Virus record (IMG/VR): IMGVR_UViG_3300035703_000041
Span: 31,225 to 95,224 of that record
Direction: 5' to 3' (one strand)
Source: a virus
Length of the DNA: 64,000 nt
Below the pieces are notes generated by a model. It was not told the origin of the DNA. It saw nothing but the letters and a program-made list of their open reading frames with translations, and did no database searches. The position numbers and the translations under genes were made by a program. Positions 10,801 through 16,334 of this stretch are shown piece after piece (position 1 is the stretch's first letter; each line of letters begins with the position of its first letter).

Positions 10801-11286
10801 GAGAAAGACGAAGAAGGGGAAGTAAAATATATCTCTGTTGAGTTCTCTGCTCTTAAATATGTAGATGGTCGATTCTTAACTACACAAGCTAAAACCGGAA
10901 CAGGTGACGCATTTAGAATATTTGCAACAGTTGGTGCAGTACTAAAACGCTATTTGGATGAAAATCCAGAAATTACTAGATTTGAATTCTCTGGTGATAA
11001 GGATGAACCAAGTCGAATAAAGCTATATGACACTATGGCTAAAATGTTGCCTAAGTTTATTCCACAATTCAAACTAATTGAAATTGAAAAAGGATTTATG
11101 TTTAATCATTATCAATTTTCAAAAGTAAGTAATGAATCAAAAAATCCAAGTTCATTGAAAGAATATATTGAAGTATCTTACAAACCTTTTATTCGAGAAA
11201 AGAAAGAAGAACCAAAAAAAGAGTTAACAGACATGCAAAAAGCGTGTATACTAGGCGGACAAGAATATACAGGTGAGATAAACTAA
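4879..11286 (+). CDS. Giant multi-enzyme protein: nucleotidyltransferases, ligase-like, adenylyltransferase, amidoligase
   Basis: This 2135-residue protein is a chain of enzyme-like domains. Residues 1-370 contain GSA, DIDTM and QIDME motifs of a polymerase-beta-type nucleotidyltransferase. Residues 374-660 have a KVDG (423-426) lysine motif and an AEMMYNP acidic motif, as in ATP-dependent nucleic-acid ligases. Residues 680-850 have VGHIGHQ (about 692) of HIGH-type adenylyltransferases. Residues 990-1060 have GSNAAFTYTPKSDIDLHL, a second beta-type nucleotidyltransferase. Residues 1190-1610 resemble an amidoligase (GFEFEM, GGLELVSPP, TGFHMGV). Two related domains start near 1781 and 1937, each with ELANKPY, GTGD and EPSR.KLYDTMAKMLPK; GNAT-like is a guess. 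The N terminus MINKTILNE/G and joints ITE/A (373), LGE/A (892) and VTE/L resemble T4 prohead-protease sites, so it may be packaged and cut. Each domain call is from motifs only. Confidence 0.8.
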   Translation: MINKTILNEGGNVEIDGIAAQRLDLNKVSRSAVVAEIDKALQIINSTFNKAYGVPLWSPELIKNKEFLSGSAFHFFNVKIPDDQFTKVKSSVGDIDTMVDKDLAQKASDFLTKAKGKQFGPAKLVGFKPNPGMDTLISLWQFNNPPVNVQIDMELVDYDKGSPTEWSKFSHSSAWEDLSVGVKGVFHKYLLRSLTHKDAKDRYIQMKTKLKKVTAADLAFAVSGGVRNKFEPVIDPKTKKTAVAPDGLPIYKEVPASESKYVTDIKGMFTLLIGRKPVKGEEKLLGSFVGVLSLINKYFSNEDKDKITSAFMALIFGPAAQQLYKGDPATDKREKEIALNKMLEILKVNVDKASLAKTVADYYSKYKAESITEADAPDYKRQGIKHIYNPGSTVEMKDVDFLAFIDAIAKNGGTLDNIPITLKVDGAGIRFGRDQSDKPFFMTSRVTNPIYADNVGMFEKYARDNNGNEEQIARAEKYDQALSLIVNSDFIKVLPKDTIVQAEMMYNPMAEKTSAGLKFVNIPYDPKLLGKQMTLVPIVASTYSTGEALPNTILQKVISKSTPQIKILGTELQHSDIDVKNIVEPIAKMDDTLRAALASRKKNDPAKAKAKEILTTARKAISDAIINSPNIKGKDKLGKTIEGLVIAMPNGQLAKVTSSEMKGAMAAKAIKKAPTTGSNRTKAAIVTAGSFVGHIGHQKVVDTVINFAKKVGGDPYIYISSKVGPDDPIPPEVKLATWKKMYPEYAKSFQLIVSPDGVTVPSPVKKIEKELVLPANSPYKKIVLMVGTDRYEGFKKWMDTLEKRMKDPVALAKYGGTQDQVDYETIAIPRGAALGGIDASFTQLRNTLKDPNLSLKEKLAVWSKGFGGKLDEDWIKKLMMLSAQGMGIKLGEAKSPWDKMVRAVPKLKGHEDRVNDILKAIKQANAEYQAILDKEKNPLKEDDDLNVRFHDTLNPALFRNNKMSPIVREKLLKIAEDFKDSLGVKLPNLKDITVSGSNAAFTYTPKSDIDLHLVVDLPEADGDATYRELFDAKKFQYNEQHDYKIKEYDVELYVQNANDEHVSQGIYSVMNDAWIKEPQPVSGEYDEDSTRAKYDQIKYLIQKALTVRDYALADKLRRTIKKYRQVGLHSTGEFGPENLAFKALRANGYIKKLYELLNDIKDKEFSLESNDQRLLEIDMSPGALKKFSTTEIAKSTSVGFEFEMIVPNMIDDGSESEPDYDYDEYVTDSTVTAMQDDLIRFFRDTETSTAIKRAVEEVSDEINDFILMEFDGELDSVDQQRRLRELYKADTSLEDDEIEKSIEDQDSTYDEVLSSLRDEYMEDWDNLSGFLEYNSLEMMSEWASRFNWEWPHYTEAGSDEVDEQAMREVADEIKNAVSMSVRSSPNYHAFKKNRESGVWYLETDSSINADESSGEGGLELVSPPLPLEQALEKLDAVLNWMQRYGAYTDSSTGFHMGVSIPQMENVDYIKLILFLGDKYVLDQFGRLGNSYTRSALDKMEVQNVPYVMKNMPTVFDALKGGLNKAALKMLESALVPRGDKYTSVNIKGSTTPSGDIKDNYIEFRSAGGDYLEAIEKIKNTLLRYVRVMALAADPNEAKEEYAKKLYKMLYNAQSNKNEDNVVRLFSMFASGNISKAELVMKLKAKQELRLAKKRGPIDYAVLDRNSDPITIVKAINNSEALTKGIEWERSNPVSGGVRGVRLATLDDIKAVANRNTEGQWQRWNVYGHEGQIFTSVSARNRQEASQLALRWGRENDSVISHVTPESEDEFAALHRTESKEVVTELANKPYPFKTQGNKKHFQARFVTDNKLVYNVMILVPLEDFEPNKAEIEFFSENEDVLRGHKITGTGDSFKVFATVLEIIKAYLTKHKTINEFEFGANKSEPSRVKLYDTMAKMLPKYINNFKFFNKYPNNYNGFAYHFVKVKKPTTVKENEFVTELANKPYEYDLESDSRVLRATFKTDAGQPYRIYIVKEKDEEGEVKYISVEFSALKYVDGRFLTTQAKTGTGDAFRIFATVGAVLKRYLDENPEITRFEFSGDKDEPSRIKLYDTMAKMLPKFIPQFKLIEIEKGFMFNHYQFSKVSNESKNPSSLKEYIEVSYKPFIREKKEEPKKELTDMQKACILGGQEYTGEIN

Positions 11287-11287
11287 A

Positions 11288-11434
11288 ATGCCAGAGAAAA
11301 AGTTTAATGATGACACTGCTAAAACTATTTGGAACAAACTAAAAGGTAAGGATGTTCCACAAGACTACAGTGATAAAGACAAGGAAGATATTGTTAAACG
11401 ATACTGGCATAAAGCAATGGAAAGCGAACAGTAG
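11288..11434 (+). CDS. Small charged protein, 48 aa
   Basis: ATG at 11288, two bases after the previous stop, opens a frame to TAG at 11432-11434. The product begins MPEKKFNDDTAKTIWNKLKG and is almost half charged residues, consistent with a small helical protein. No family is recognised. Its stop codon overlaps the GTG start of the next gene by one base. Confidence 0.65.
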   Translation: MPEKKFNDDTAKTIWNKLKGKDVPQDYSDKDKEDIVKRYWHKAMESEQ

Positions 11435-11964
11435 TGTTATTAACAGATTACTATAAATCTGTTTTAGAAAAAGAACACGCCAACGGAGAATGGGGTATTG
11501 CTTCTGTTCATTATGCACCACGTGTTGCAAATATGATGAAGCGTTATAATCTAAATGAAGTTTTAGATTACGGTTCAGGTGCAGGCAATTTAGAAAAAAC
11601 ACTAAAAACTATATTACCTGATGTAATTGTTTATAATTATGAGCCAGGTATACCTAAATGGAATATTATTCCAGCACCATGTAAAATGGTTGCTTGTATT
11701 GATGTTATTGAACATATTGAACCTGAGTGTATAGATTCTGTATTAGATGATTTAGAAAGAATTATTGAGGGTTACGCATTTATATCAATTTCTACTACAT
11801 TAGCAAATAGAGTATTAAACAATGGATGGAATGCTCACATTTGCCTAAAAGATCCACAAGAATGGAAAGAAATTTTTGAGAGAAGATTTCAAATAATTTG
11901 CCCTGGAATGTATGACGGCGGTGTAGAAATTGAAATATGCAGGAGAGACAATGAAAATATATGA
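11434..11964 (+). CDS. SAM-dependent methyltransferase-like protein
   Basis: A 176-residue class I methyltransferase-like protein. The AdoMet-binding glycine motif is VLDYGSGAGNLEKTL, and the downstream acidic motif is CIDVIEHIEPE, typical of small-molecule or polypeptide methyltransferases of the Methyltransf_23 kind. No DNA-methylase catalytic motif (such as DPPY) is visible. It starts with GTG, coupled by a one-base overlap to the small gene before it, and overlaps the following nucleotidase by 14 bases. The substrate is unknown. Confidence 0.75.
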   Translation: MLLTDYYKSVLEKEHANGEWGIASVHYAPRVANMMKRYNLNEVLDYGSGAGNLEKTLKTILPDVIVYNYEPGIPKWNIIPAPCKMVACIDVIEHIEPECIDSVLDDLERIIEGYAFISISTTLANRVLNNGWNAHICLKDPQEWKEIFERRFQIICPGMYDGGVEIEICRRDNENI

Positions 11965-12469
11965 GTTAGCAGGTAAACCAACAGTTTTCGTAGATATGGA
12001 TGGCGTGCTTGCTGACCTGTTTAACCACGTTGGTGACATTCACGATGTTGAACATTACAATCAAATGACTGATCAACAGTGGCAAGATTTTTTTCAAAAT
12101 ACTAATGCTTATCACTTGTTTAAGGATTTACCCCCATTCCCAACAGCAAATCGTTTACTACGTATGGTAAAAGGAATGGTTGGTGGATACAAAATTCTTT
12201 CAAGTCCACTTAACTTTGACCGTGAAGGCAGCATAAAAGGCAAGCGTGAGTGGTTAAGTAGGCATATATCTGTAGCCCCAGATGGCGTTATTTTCGAGCA
12301 TGAAAAATACAAATATGCTGTTAGTAACGGTAAACCAAACATATTAATTGATGATTACGGTGTAAACATTAAAAAATGGCGTGCTGCTGGCGGTATTGGA
12401 ATTAAGTACCAAGCAGATGAAAACAGTTTAGAAGAATTAGCGGAACAGTTAGCGGCTGCTTTGAAATAA
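11951..12469 (+). CDS. HAD-family 5'-nucleotidase-like phosphatase with capsid-targeting-like N terminus
   Basis: A 172-residue HAD-fold protein of the 5'(3')-deoxyribonucleotidase type. Motif I is FVDMDGVLAD with nucleophile Asp15 and Asp17, and the last motif is LIDDYGVNIKKW. Such enzymes remove phosphate from nucleotides; in phage they may adjust dNTP pools. The start at 11951 is chosen because AGGAG lies at 11941-11945 and the upstream ATG at 11930 has no binding site. The N terminus MKIYELAGKP resembles the leaders of other genes in this block and the ELANKPY segments of the giant protein. Confidence 0.82.
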   Translation: MKIYELAGKPTVFVDMDGVLADLFNHVGDIHDVEHYNQMTDQQWQDFFQNTNAYHLFKDLPPFPTANRLLRMVKGMVGGYKILSSPLNFDREGSIKGKREWLSRHISVAPDGVIFEHEKYKYAVSNGKPNILIDDYGVNIKKWRAAGGIGIKYQADENSLEELAEQLAAALK

Positions 12470-12472
12470 ATA
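12467..12472 (+). promoter_or_regulatory. T4-type late promoter core (TAAATA)
   Basis: The TAA stop of the preceding gene forms the first half of TAAATA at 12467-12472. Transcription would start near 12479, upstream of ATG 12492. Confidence 0.55.
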
Positions 12473-12493
12473 TTACATAGGAACTTATGTAAT
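12472..12493 (+). promoter_or_regulatory. Perfect 8-bp hairpin over the start codon
   Basis: ATTACATA (12472-12479) pairs perfectly with TATGTAAT (12486-12493), with loop GGAACT holding the binding-site purines. The ATG at 12492 is partly in the 3' arm. A late transcript starting near 12479 would lack the 5' arm. Confidence 0.55.
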
Positions 12494-14177
12494 GAAAATT
12501 AAAGAATTATTAGAGGGTGTTGGACGCATTACACCATATAATCAAACAGTTGATGTAGGGCCAAACGAAATCAAAAAACAAGCAGCTAAGTTTGGATTTA
12601 AAGTAGACAAGGACGGTTATCCTCCTGTTATAGGCAACGGACGCTACGCTAAAAATTCCACCCCTAACAAACTAATGAATCTTGGACTTACTGAATCAAA
12701 AATTATTGAGGCTAGAGGTGTAACTGCTCGCGTTGCTGGTGAGCGATACATAAATGATAAAGATCCAAATGATTACAGAGTTATCCAATCCATTAAAGTT
12801 ATAAATCCACCAAAAACTCCAGCATACAAAACCGCTGAAGAACTTAAAGCTGCTATCAAGGAATATCTTCCTAGAAATGCTAAAACAGTCGATGACAACA
12901 AACATGGCAGTGATTTAAGAGCTGCAATCATAGCAAAAGTTGCTACACCATCAAATGATGTTGAGTATTGGATAAGGTATATTAAAGCAGTACCTCCAAC
13001 GGGTGTACATCAAATGTGGCAAACACTACGCGGATACAGTTATGATAATCCAAGATCAGCTAGTGAAAAGATTAAACTTAAACCATCTGATTTAATTAAA
13101 GATGAAAGTCCTAAAAATCTAAAACAACTAGCAACAGAAATTATGTCTTCTATCGAAGCAATGGGTGATGAAGAGTTGACAAACGCAATGCGTCAAGCAG
13201 TTAATCATGCCGTACAAGGTAAAGACATTGTAATTAAAGATGGTGTTAAATTTGCTACAGCTATATCTAAATATGCAGGAGAATATTTAGGTGCAATGTC
13301 GCTGATGACCGGTAAGATCATGAAAGGTGATCTTAAAAAAGCTATGGAAGCATTAGACATTAATACATTAAAAGGCAGTAAAATTACTTTCCCACAAGCA
13401 AGATTGCAAGAACTATATGACAGCACTTTAACAACATCAGATGGCAAAATATTACAAATAAGCACCAAGATGCATAAAACCGGTTCTGGATCAAGTTTAA
13501 GCGGTGTAGTAAAGCAACTTAATGATGATATTGAATCACAGTATCCAAAAGGTGCTGCTGTTTTACGTATGCTTGGTGGTGAATCAAGTGGTGCAGCTGG
13601 TGTGTTAAAAGCTGCTCAAGAGTACAAATTAATTAATGCCTCAGATGTAAAAGAAGTAATGAGTATGGATCCTGGTTCTAAAGATCCAACAATTATTAAA
13701 AGTCCAAGATTGCAAAGATTATTTTCAGAACAAAAAGTTAGTGCTGGAGCACCAAAAAGATTTGGTTACACAATACGCAGACATTTAATGGCTGCTATTG
13801 CAAACAGGACAGTTAAAACAATTAATGAAGATAATGAAGTATTAACTGCACTTATGCTCGCTTTAAACAACAACAATTATTTGCAAGTTGTTACTGAAAC
13901 ATCTATAACTGGCAACGATGTTACTATGACTTTTTATACAAAATATCCAACAGAATTTAGTGGCAAACCTAAATTACAAAATGCTGCTTTTTGGAGCACT
14001 GGTGAACAAGGTAGAATAGCATTCTCATTACCTACAACTAATGTTGATGTTGAAGTTGAAGAACCAGAAGTAGAAGTTCCAGTAAAAAGAAAACCAGTAC
14101 CAATTACAGCAAGAAATCCTAAATTAGATAAATCAAAGTCAGCCCCGAAAGGAGTTGGTCGCGGTAAGAGGGATTAA
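12492..14177 (+). CDS. Putative capsid-packaged protein of unknown function
   Basis: A 561-residue protein with no family I recognise. It begins MKIKELLE/G, very like the T4 internal-protein leader MKTYQEFIAE/A, and has a second candidate prohead-protease site KIIE/A at residue 73, so a mature form could start at residue 9 or 74. The middle is helical, and the C-terminal about 45 residues are a basic, disordered tail ending KGVGRGKRD after a run of acidic VEVEEPEVEVP. A late promoter and a start-codon hairpin lie directly upstream. The late timing and leader suggest virion cargo (inference). Confidence 0.7.
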   Translation: MKIKELLEGVGRITPYNQTVDVGPNEIKKQAAKFGFKVDKDGYPPVIGNGRYAKNSTPNKLMNLGLTESKIIEARGVTARVAGERYINDKDPNDYRVIQSIKVINPPKTPAYKTAEELKAAIKEYLPRNAKTVDDNKHGSDLRAAIIAKVATPSNDVEYWIRYIKAVPPTGVHQMWQTLRGYSYDNPRSASEKIKLKPSDLIKDESPKNLKQLATEIMSSIEAMGDEELTNAMRQAVNHAVQGKDIVIKDGVKFATAISKYAGEYLGAMSLMTGKIMKGDLKKAMEALDINTLKGSKITFPQARLQELYDSTLTTSDGKILQISTKMHKTGSGSSLSGVVKQLNDDIESQYPKGAAVLRMLGGESSGAAGVLKAAQEYKLINASDVKEVMSMDPGSKDPTIIKSPRLQRLFSEQKVSAGAPKRFGYTIRRHLMAAIANRTVKTINEDNEVLTALMLALNNNNYLQVVTETSITGNDVTMTFYTKYPTEFSGKPKLQNAAFWSTGEQGRIAFSLPTTNVDVEVEEPEVEVPVKRKPVPITARNPKLDKSKSAPKGVGRGKRD

Positions 14178-14191
14178 AATGGGAGATCAAT

Positions 14192-14434
14192 ATGAAAATA
14201 AAAAATACATTGGAGGATTTTACAATCCCCTTCAAACCAACATCACCCCCTGGAACGATCAAAAGAAAAGCTTTAGAATACTTAGGTAAAAAGCTTGGAG
14301 AAAAACTCTCCAAAAAAGATTTAAAACTTGTGGAATCTAAAGCAGACAAAATAAAGAAATCCACAGTTAAGGCAGATAGGCAAATAAATCATCAATTAGT
14401 AAAACAAGTTGAACTAATTAAAGATATAGAATAA
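14192..14434 (+). CDS. Small basic protein with leader-like N terminus
   Basis: An 80-residue, lysine-rich protein beginning MKIKNTLEDF, resembling the other short leaders of this block although without a clean cleavage site. The remainder is mostly helical and basic (EYLGKKLGEKLSKKDLKLVE), as in internal head proteins that bind packaged DNA. GGGAG at about 14180 serves as binding site. Its stop overlaps the next start in TAATG. Confidence 0.65.
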   Translation: MKIKNTLEDFTIPFKPTSPPGTIKRKALEYLGKKLGEKLSKKDLKLVESKADKIKKSTVKADRQINHQLVKQVELIKDIE

Positions 14435-14748
14435 TGCTAGTTCAAATTAATGTAGATGTATATGCTTATTACAAGCATCAACCCCCAGTTTATAGATTTT
14501 GGGTAAATGATACCCTTTACAACGAAAGAGAATTTTGGGTTGATTGTTTATCAAACTATATAGAAGAAGAAATGTATGTTGAACTAGAACCTGGCAAACA
14601 TACTTTTTTAATAGAAAAAGTAACTACTGACATACATTCTAAAATATGGGTAGAAAAGTTTGTTGTAAAATACAATGAAACTGTAAATACAGTGTTTTTA
14701 AATATAGATCCACAAGATAAACAAATAATTAATTTTGAAATAGGATAA
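14434..14748 (+). CDS. Hypothetical beta-rich protein
   Basis: A 104-residue protein with alternating strand pattern: FWVNDTLYNEREFWVD, then YVELEPGKHTFLIEKV, then a final TVFLNIDPQDKQIINFEIG. The arrangement resembles small carbohydrate-binding or Ig-like beta-sandwiches and is similar in feel to gene 4406-4840, though I cannot claim homology. The start codon overlaps the preceding stop. Its TAA stop is also the start of a late promoter. Confidence 0.65.
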   Translation: MLVQINVDVYAYYKHQPPVYRFWVNDTLYNEREFWVDCLSNYIEEEMYVELEPGKHTFLIEKVTTDIHSKIWVEKFVVKYNETVNTVFLNIDPQDKQIINFEIG

Positions 14749-14751
14749 ATA
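14746..14751 (+). promoter_or_regulatory. T4-type late promoter core (TAAATA)
   Basis: TAAATA at 14746-14751 overlaps the upstream stop codon. It lies 26 bases before ATG 14777, which has GGAG at 14764-14767. The palindromic AT run 14749-14761 is too short-looped to hide the start. Confidence 0.5.
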
Positions 14752-14776
14752 ATATTATTATACGGAGACGCAAGTC

Positions 14777-15163
14777 ATGACTAAGAAGAGAATTAAAGAA
14801 GGCCTCAGCGACGAAGCTATGGCAGTTGACCGCGACCATGAGGTACAAATGGCTCGCGCTCAACTTTATCATTTAGCTAATGATGCTGTACGCTTACATA
14901 AGTTGTTAAAGAACGTAACTGAATCAGAAGGACTAGAAGGTTGGATGCAAAGCAAGATTACACTTGCTGCGGACTACATTAAATCAACTGCTGATTACTT
15001 GGAATACGATAAGATTAAAGCACCTAGACCAGTAACAGTTACTCCAGCACCAATGATGCCAACTGCTGGTATGCCTGAAAGTGTAAGCGCAGGTGGTATG
15101 GGTGCTGGATCGGTTGCTACTGCTCCAATGGCTCTTAAAAAGAAACCATTAGTTAGAAGATAA
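14777..15163 (+). CDS. Putative virion-cargo protein
   Basis: A 128-residue protein. The N terminus MTKKRIKE/GLSDE/A offers two sites of the T4 prohead-protease type. The central part is a helical hairpin with LYHLANDAVRLHKLLKNV, and the tail is Pro/Ala/Met/Gly-rich (about 90-128) and probably disordered, ending in a basic KKKPLVRR. No family is recognised. A late promoter precedes it, and it converges with the phosphomannomutase gene, overlapping it by 15 bases at the 3' ends. Confidence 0.7.
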   Translation: MTKKRIKEGLSDEAMAVDRDHEVQMARAQLYHLANDAVRLHKLLKNVTESEGLEGWMQSKITLAADYIKSTADYLEYDKIKAPRPVTVTPAPMMPTAGMPESVSAGGMGAGSVATAPMALKKKPLVRR

Positions 15164-15859
15164 TTTCAATATTTCCCAAGTATGCTCCCAGTTTTCAACA
15201 CGGTGAGCAATATCAACACTAACAGCCAGGGGGTAATCATTTCCCCCTGGCAATGTTTTATCACCAAAGAAAATAACTGGGCCTGTAGGTTTAATAAACT
15301 CTAATACTTGGCGCTTATCTTTACCTGTAGGGTAAATGTCTATTCCAGTATCACCACCAATCATAAAGTCAATGTTTTTGAACTGGCGTTCAAGTCTTAA
15401 TGCTATATCAATCCGCTCACCGTGTTCTTCATCATACTTTTTGTATGTGTCTCGCTGTTGGGAATCAGCGCCGCGACCTAATACACTAAAATTTACTAGT
15501 CCAGTTCGAATTTCTATATGATTCCCTGTACGTATGGGAAACTTACTGTTAGTTAATTCTTCATCTAACGCATCAATTAGTTCGTGTGGTGGTTGCCAGT
15601 TTGAAGCATGTGTTATTAGCTTACCTATTCTTACTTCGTTCCCGCAACAGTTAAAGATCATTTTAGCGTTATCTATTACTTCTTCCCCAACTTGTGCTAA
15701 AGTTTTAGGATAATCACTTCCAGTAACAAGATAAGTATTATGTGTTTTTTGCCACTCAACAAACCAATCTTTAAATTTAGGATCCATTTTAGCCCTGCTT
15801 GGTGTTAGTGTACCATCTACGTCAAAAACATAACTTATATTCATGTTTAAATTTAACAT
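15149..15859 (-). CDS. Phosphomannomutase of the eukaryotic (PMM) HAD type
   Basis: A 236-residue HAD-fold protein with a PMM2-like motif series: FDVDGTLTPSR nucleophile loop (Asp13 and Asp15), NFSVLGRGADSQQR, GIDIYPTGKDKRQVL and FFGDKTLPGGNDYPL. The last two are near-diagnostic of phosphomannomutases, which convert mannose-6-phosphate to mannose-1-phosphate for GDP-sugar synthesis. Bacteria mostly use an unrelated alpha-D-phosphohexomutase. ATG at 15844 is an alternative start, and neither has a clear binding site. It is the only minus-strand gene in the first 19 kb and might supply donors to the three glycosyltransferases here (inference). Confidence 0.88.
   Translation of the reverse strand: MLNLNMNISYVFDVDGTLTPSRAKMDPKFKDWFVEWQKTHNTYLVTGSDYPKTLAQVGEEVIDNAKMIFNCCGNEVRIGKLITHASNWQPPHELIDALDEELTNSKFPIRTGNHIEIRTGLVNFSVLGRGADSQQRDTYKKYDEEHGERIDIALRLERQFKNIDFMIGGDTGIDIYPTGKDKRQVLEFIKPTGPVIFFGDKTLPGGNDYPLAVSVDIAHRVENWEHTWEILKLSSN
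15225..15251. other. 9-bp perfect GC-rich hairpin inside the phosphomannomutase gene
   Basis: GCCAGGGGG (15225-15233) and CCCCCTGGC (15243-15251) form a perfect stem with a 9-base loop, followed on the plus strand by AATGTTTTA. It lies 62 bases beyond the stop of the plus-strand gene 14777-15163, so it may act as its terminator while encoding the conserved PGGNDYP motif on the other strand. Confidence 0.35.
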
Positions 15860-15880
15860 AAGTTATATGTTAAAATCAAA

Positions 15881-15886
15881 TAAATA
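15881..15886 (+). promoter_or_regulatory. T4-type late promoter core (TAAATA)
   Basis: TAAATA at 15881-15886 lies 20 bases before ATG 15906 and is followed by a GGAG binding site at 15896-15899. Confidence 0.55.
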
Positions 15887-15905
15887 AACAATATTGGAGA
15901 CTTGA

Positions 15906-16334
15906 ATGTCACGCGGATTAATGAAAAAGTATATAGATATACTAATGGAAGCTTTAAGCTATTCCAGCTTGCAAGATGCAGGAGATGATTATAGTCCTGG
16001 CAATACTCAAATTTGGTATTGGAGAGAAGATCTTGGACGCGATATGATGATGGGATATGATTTCCTTAAAAAGCAAAACAAGCTTCCGGATCCAGCAAAT
16101 TTATCAGCTACACATGTACTAATTGGTAGCATTGCTGAAACTAATTTAGATAAAATTTATTCAATGATGCAATCAGAAAGTTGGAGCCCACAGGGTGAAG
16201 CTAGAGATTTAATTAATAAAAGCGGGGCTGGTCATACAAGTATGAGTGTTGGTGATATTATTGTAATTAATAATGATGCATCTATGGTTGATAAAGTTGG
16301 GTTCGTAAACCTAGCAACAGGGGAAGAAATATAA
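15906..16334 (+). CDS. Putative virion-cargo protein with YodL-like segment
   Basis: A 142-residue protein. From its internal Met6 it reads MKKYIDILME/A, ten residues then a cleavage-like site, the same length and pattern as the T4 internal-protein leader MKTYQEFIAE/A. The C-terminal half contains HTSMSVGDIIVIN, a signature of YodL-like or antirestriction-associated small domains on mobile elements; this link is tentative. ATG 15906 has GGAG at the right distance, and ATG 15921 has little. Its TAA overlaps the next ATG. Confidence 0.72.
   Translation: MSRGLMKKYIDILMEALSYSSLQDAGDDYSPGNTQIWYWREDLGRDMMMGYDFLKKQNKLPDPANLSATHVLIGSIAETNLDKIYSMMQSESWSPQGEARDLINKSGAGHTSMSVGDIIVINNDASMVDKVGFVNLATGEEI

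Noticed and set aside
14749-14761. A late-split hairpin at the 14746 promoter
   Set aside because: The AT palindrome has too small a loop and does not reach the GGAG site, so it does not fit the rule seen at the other seven.
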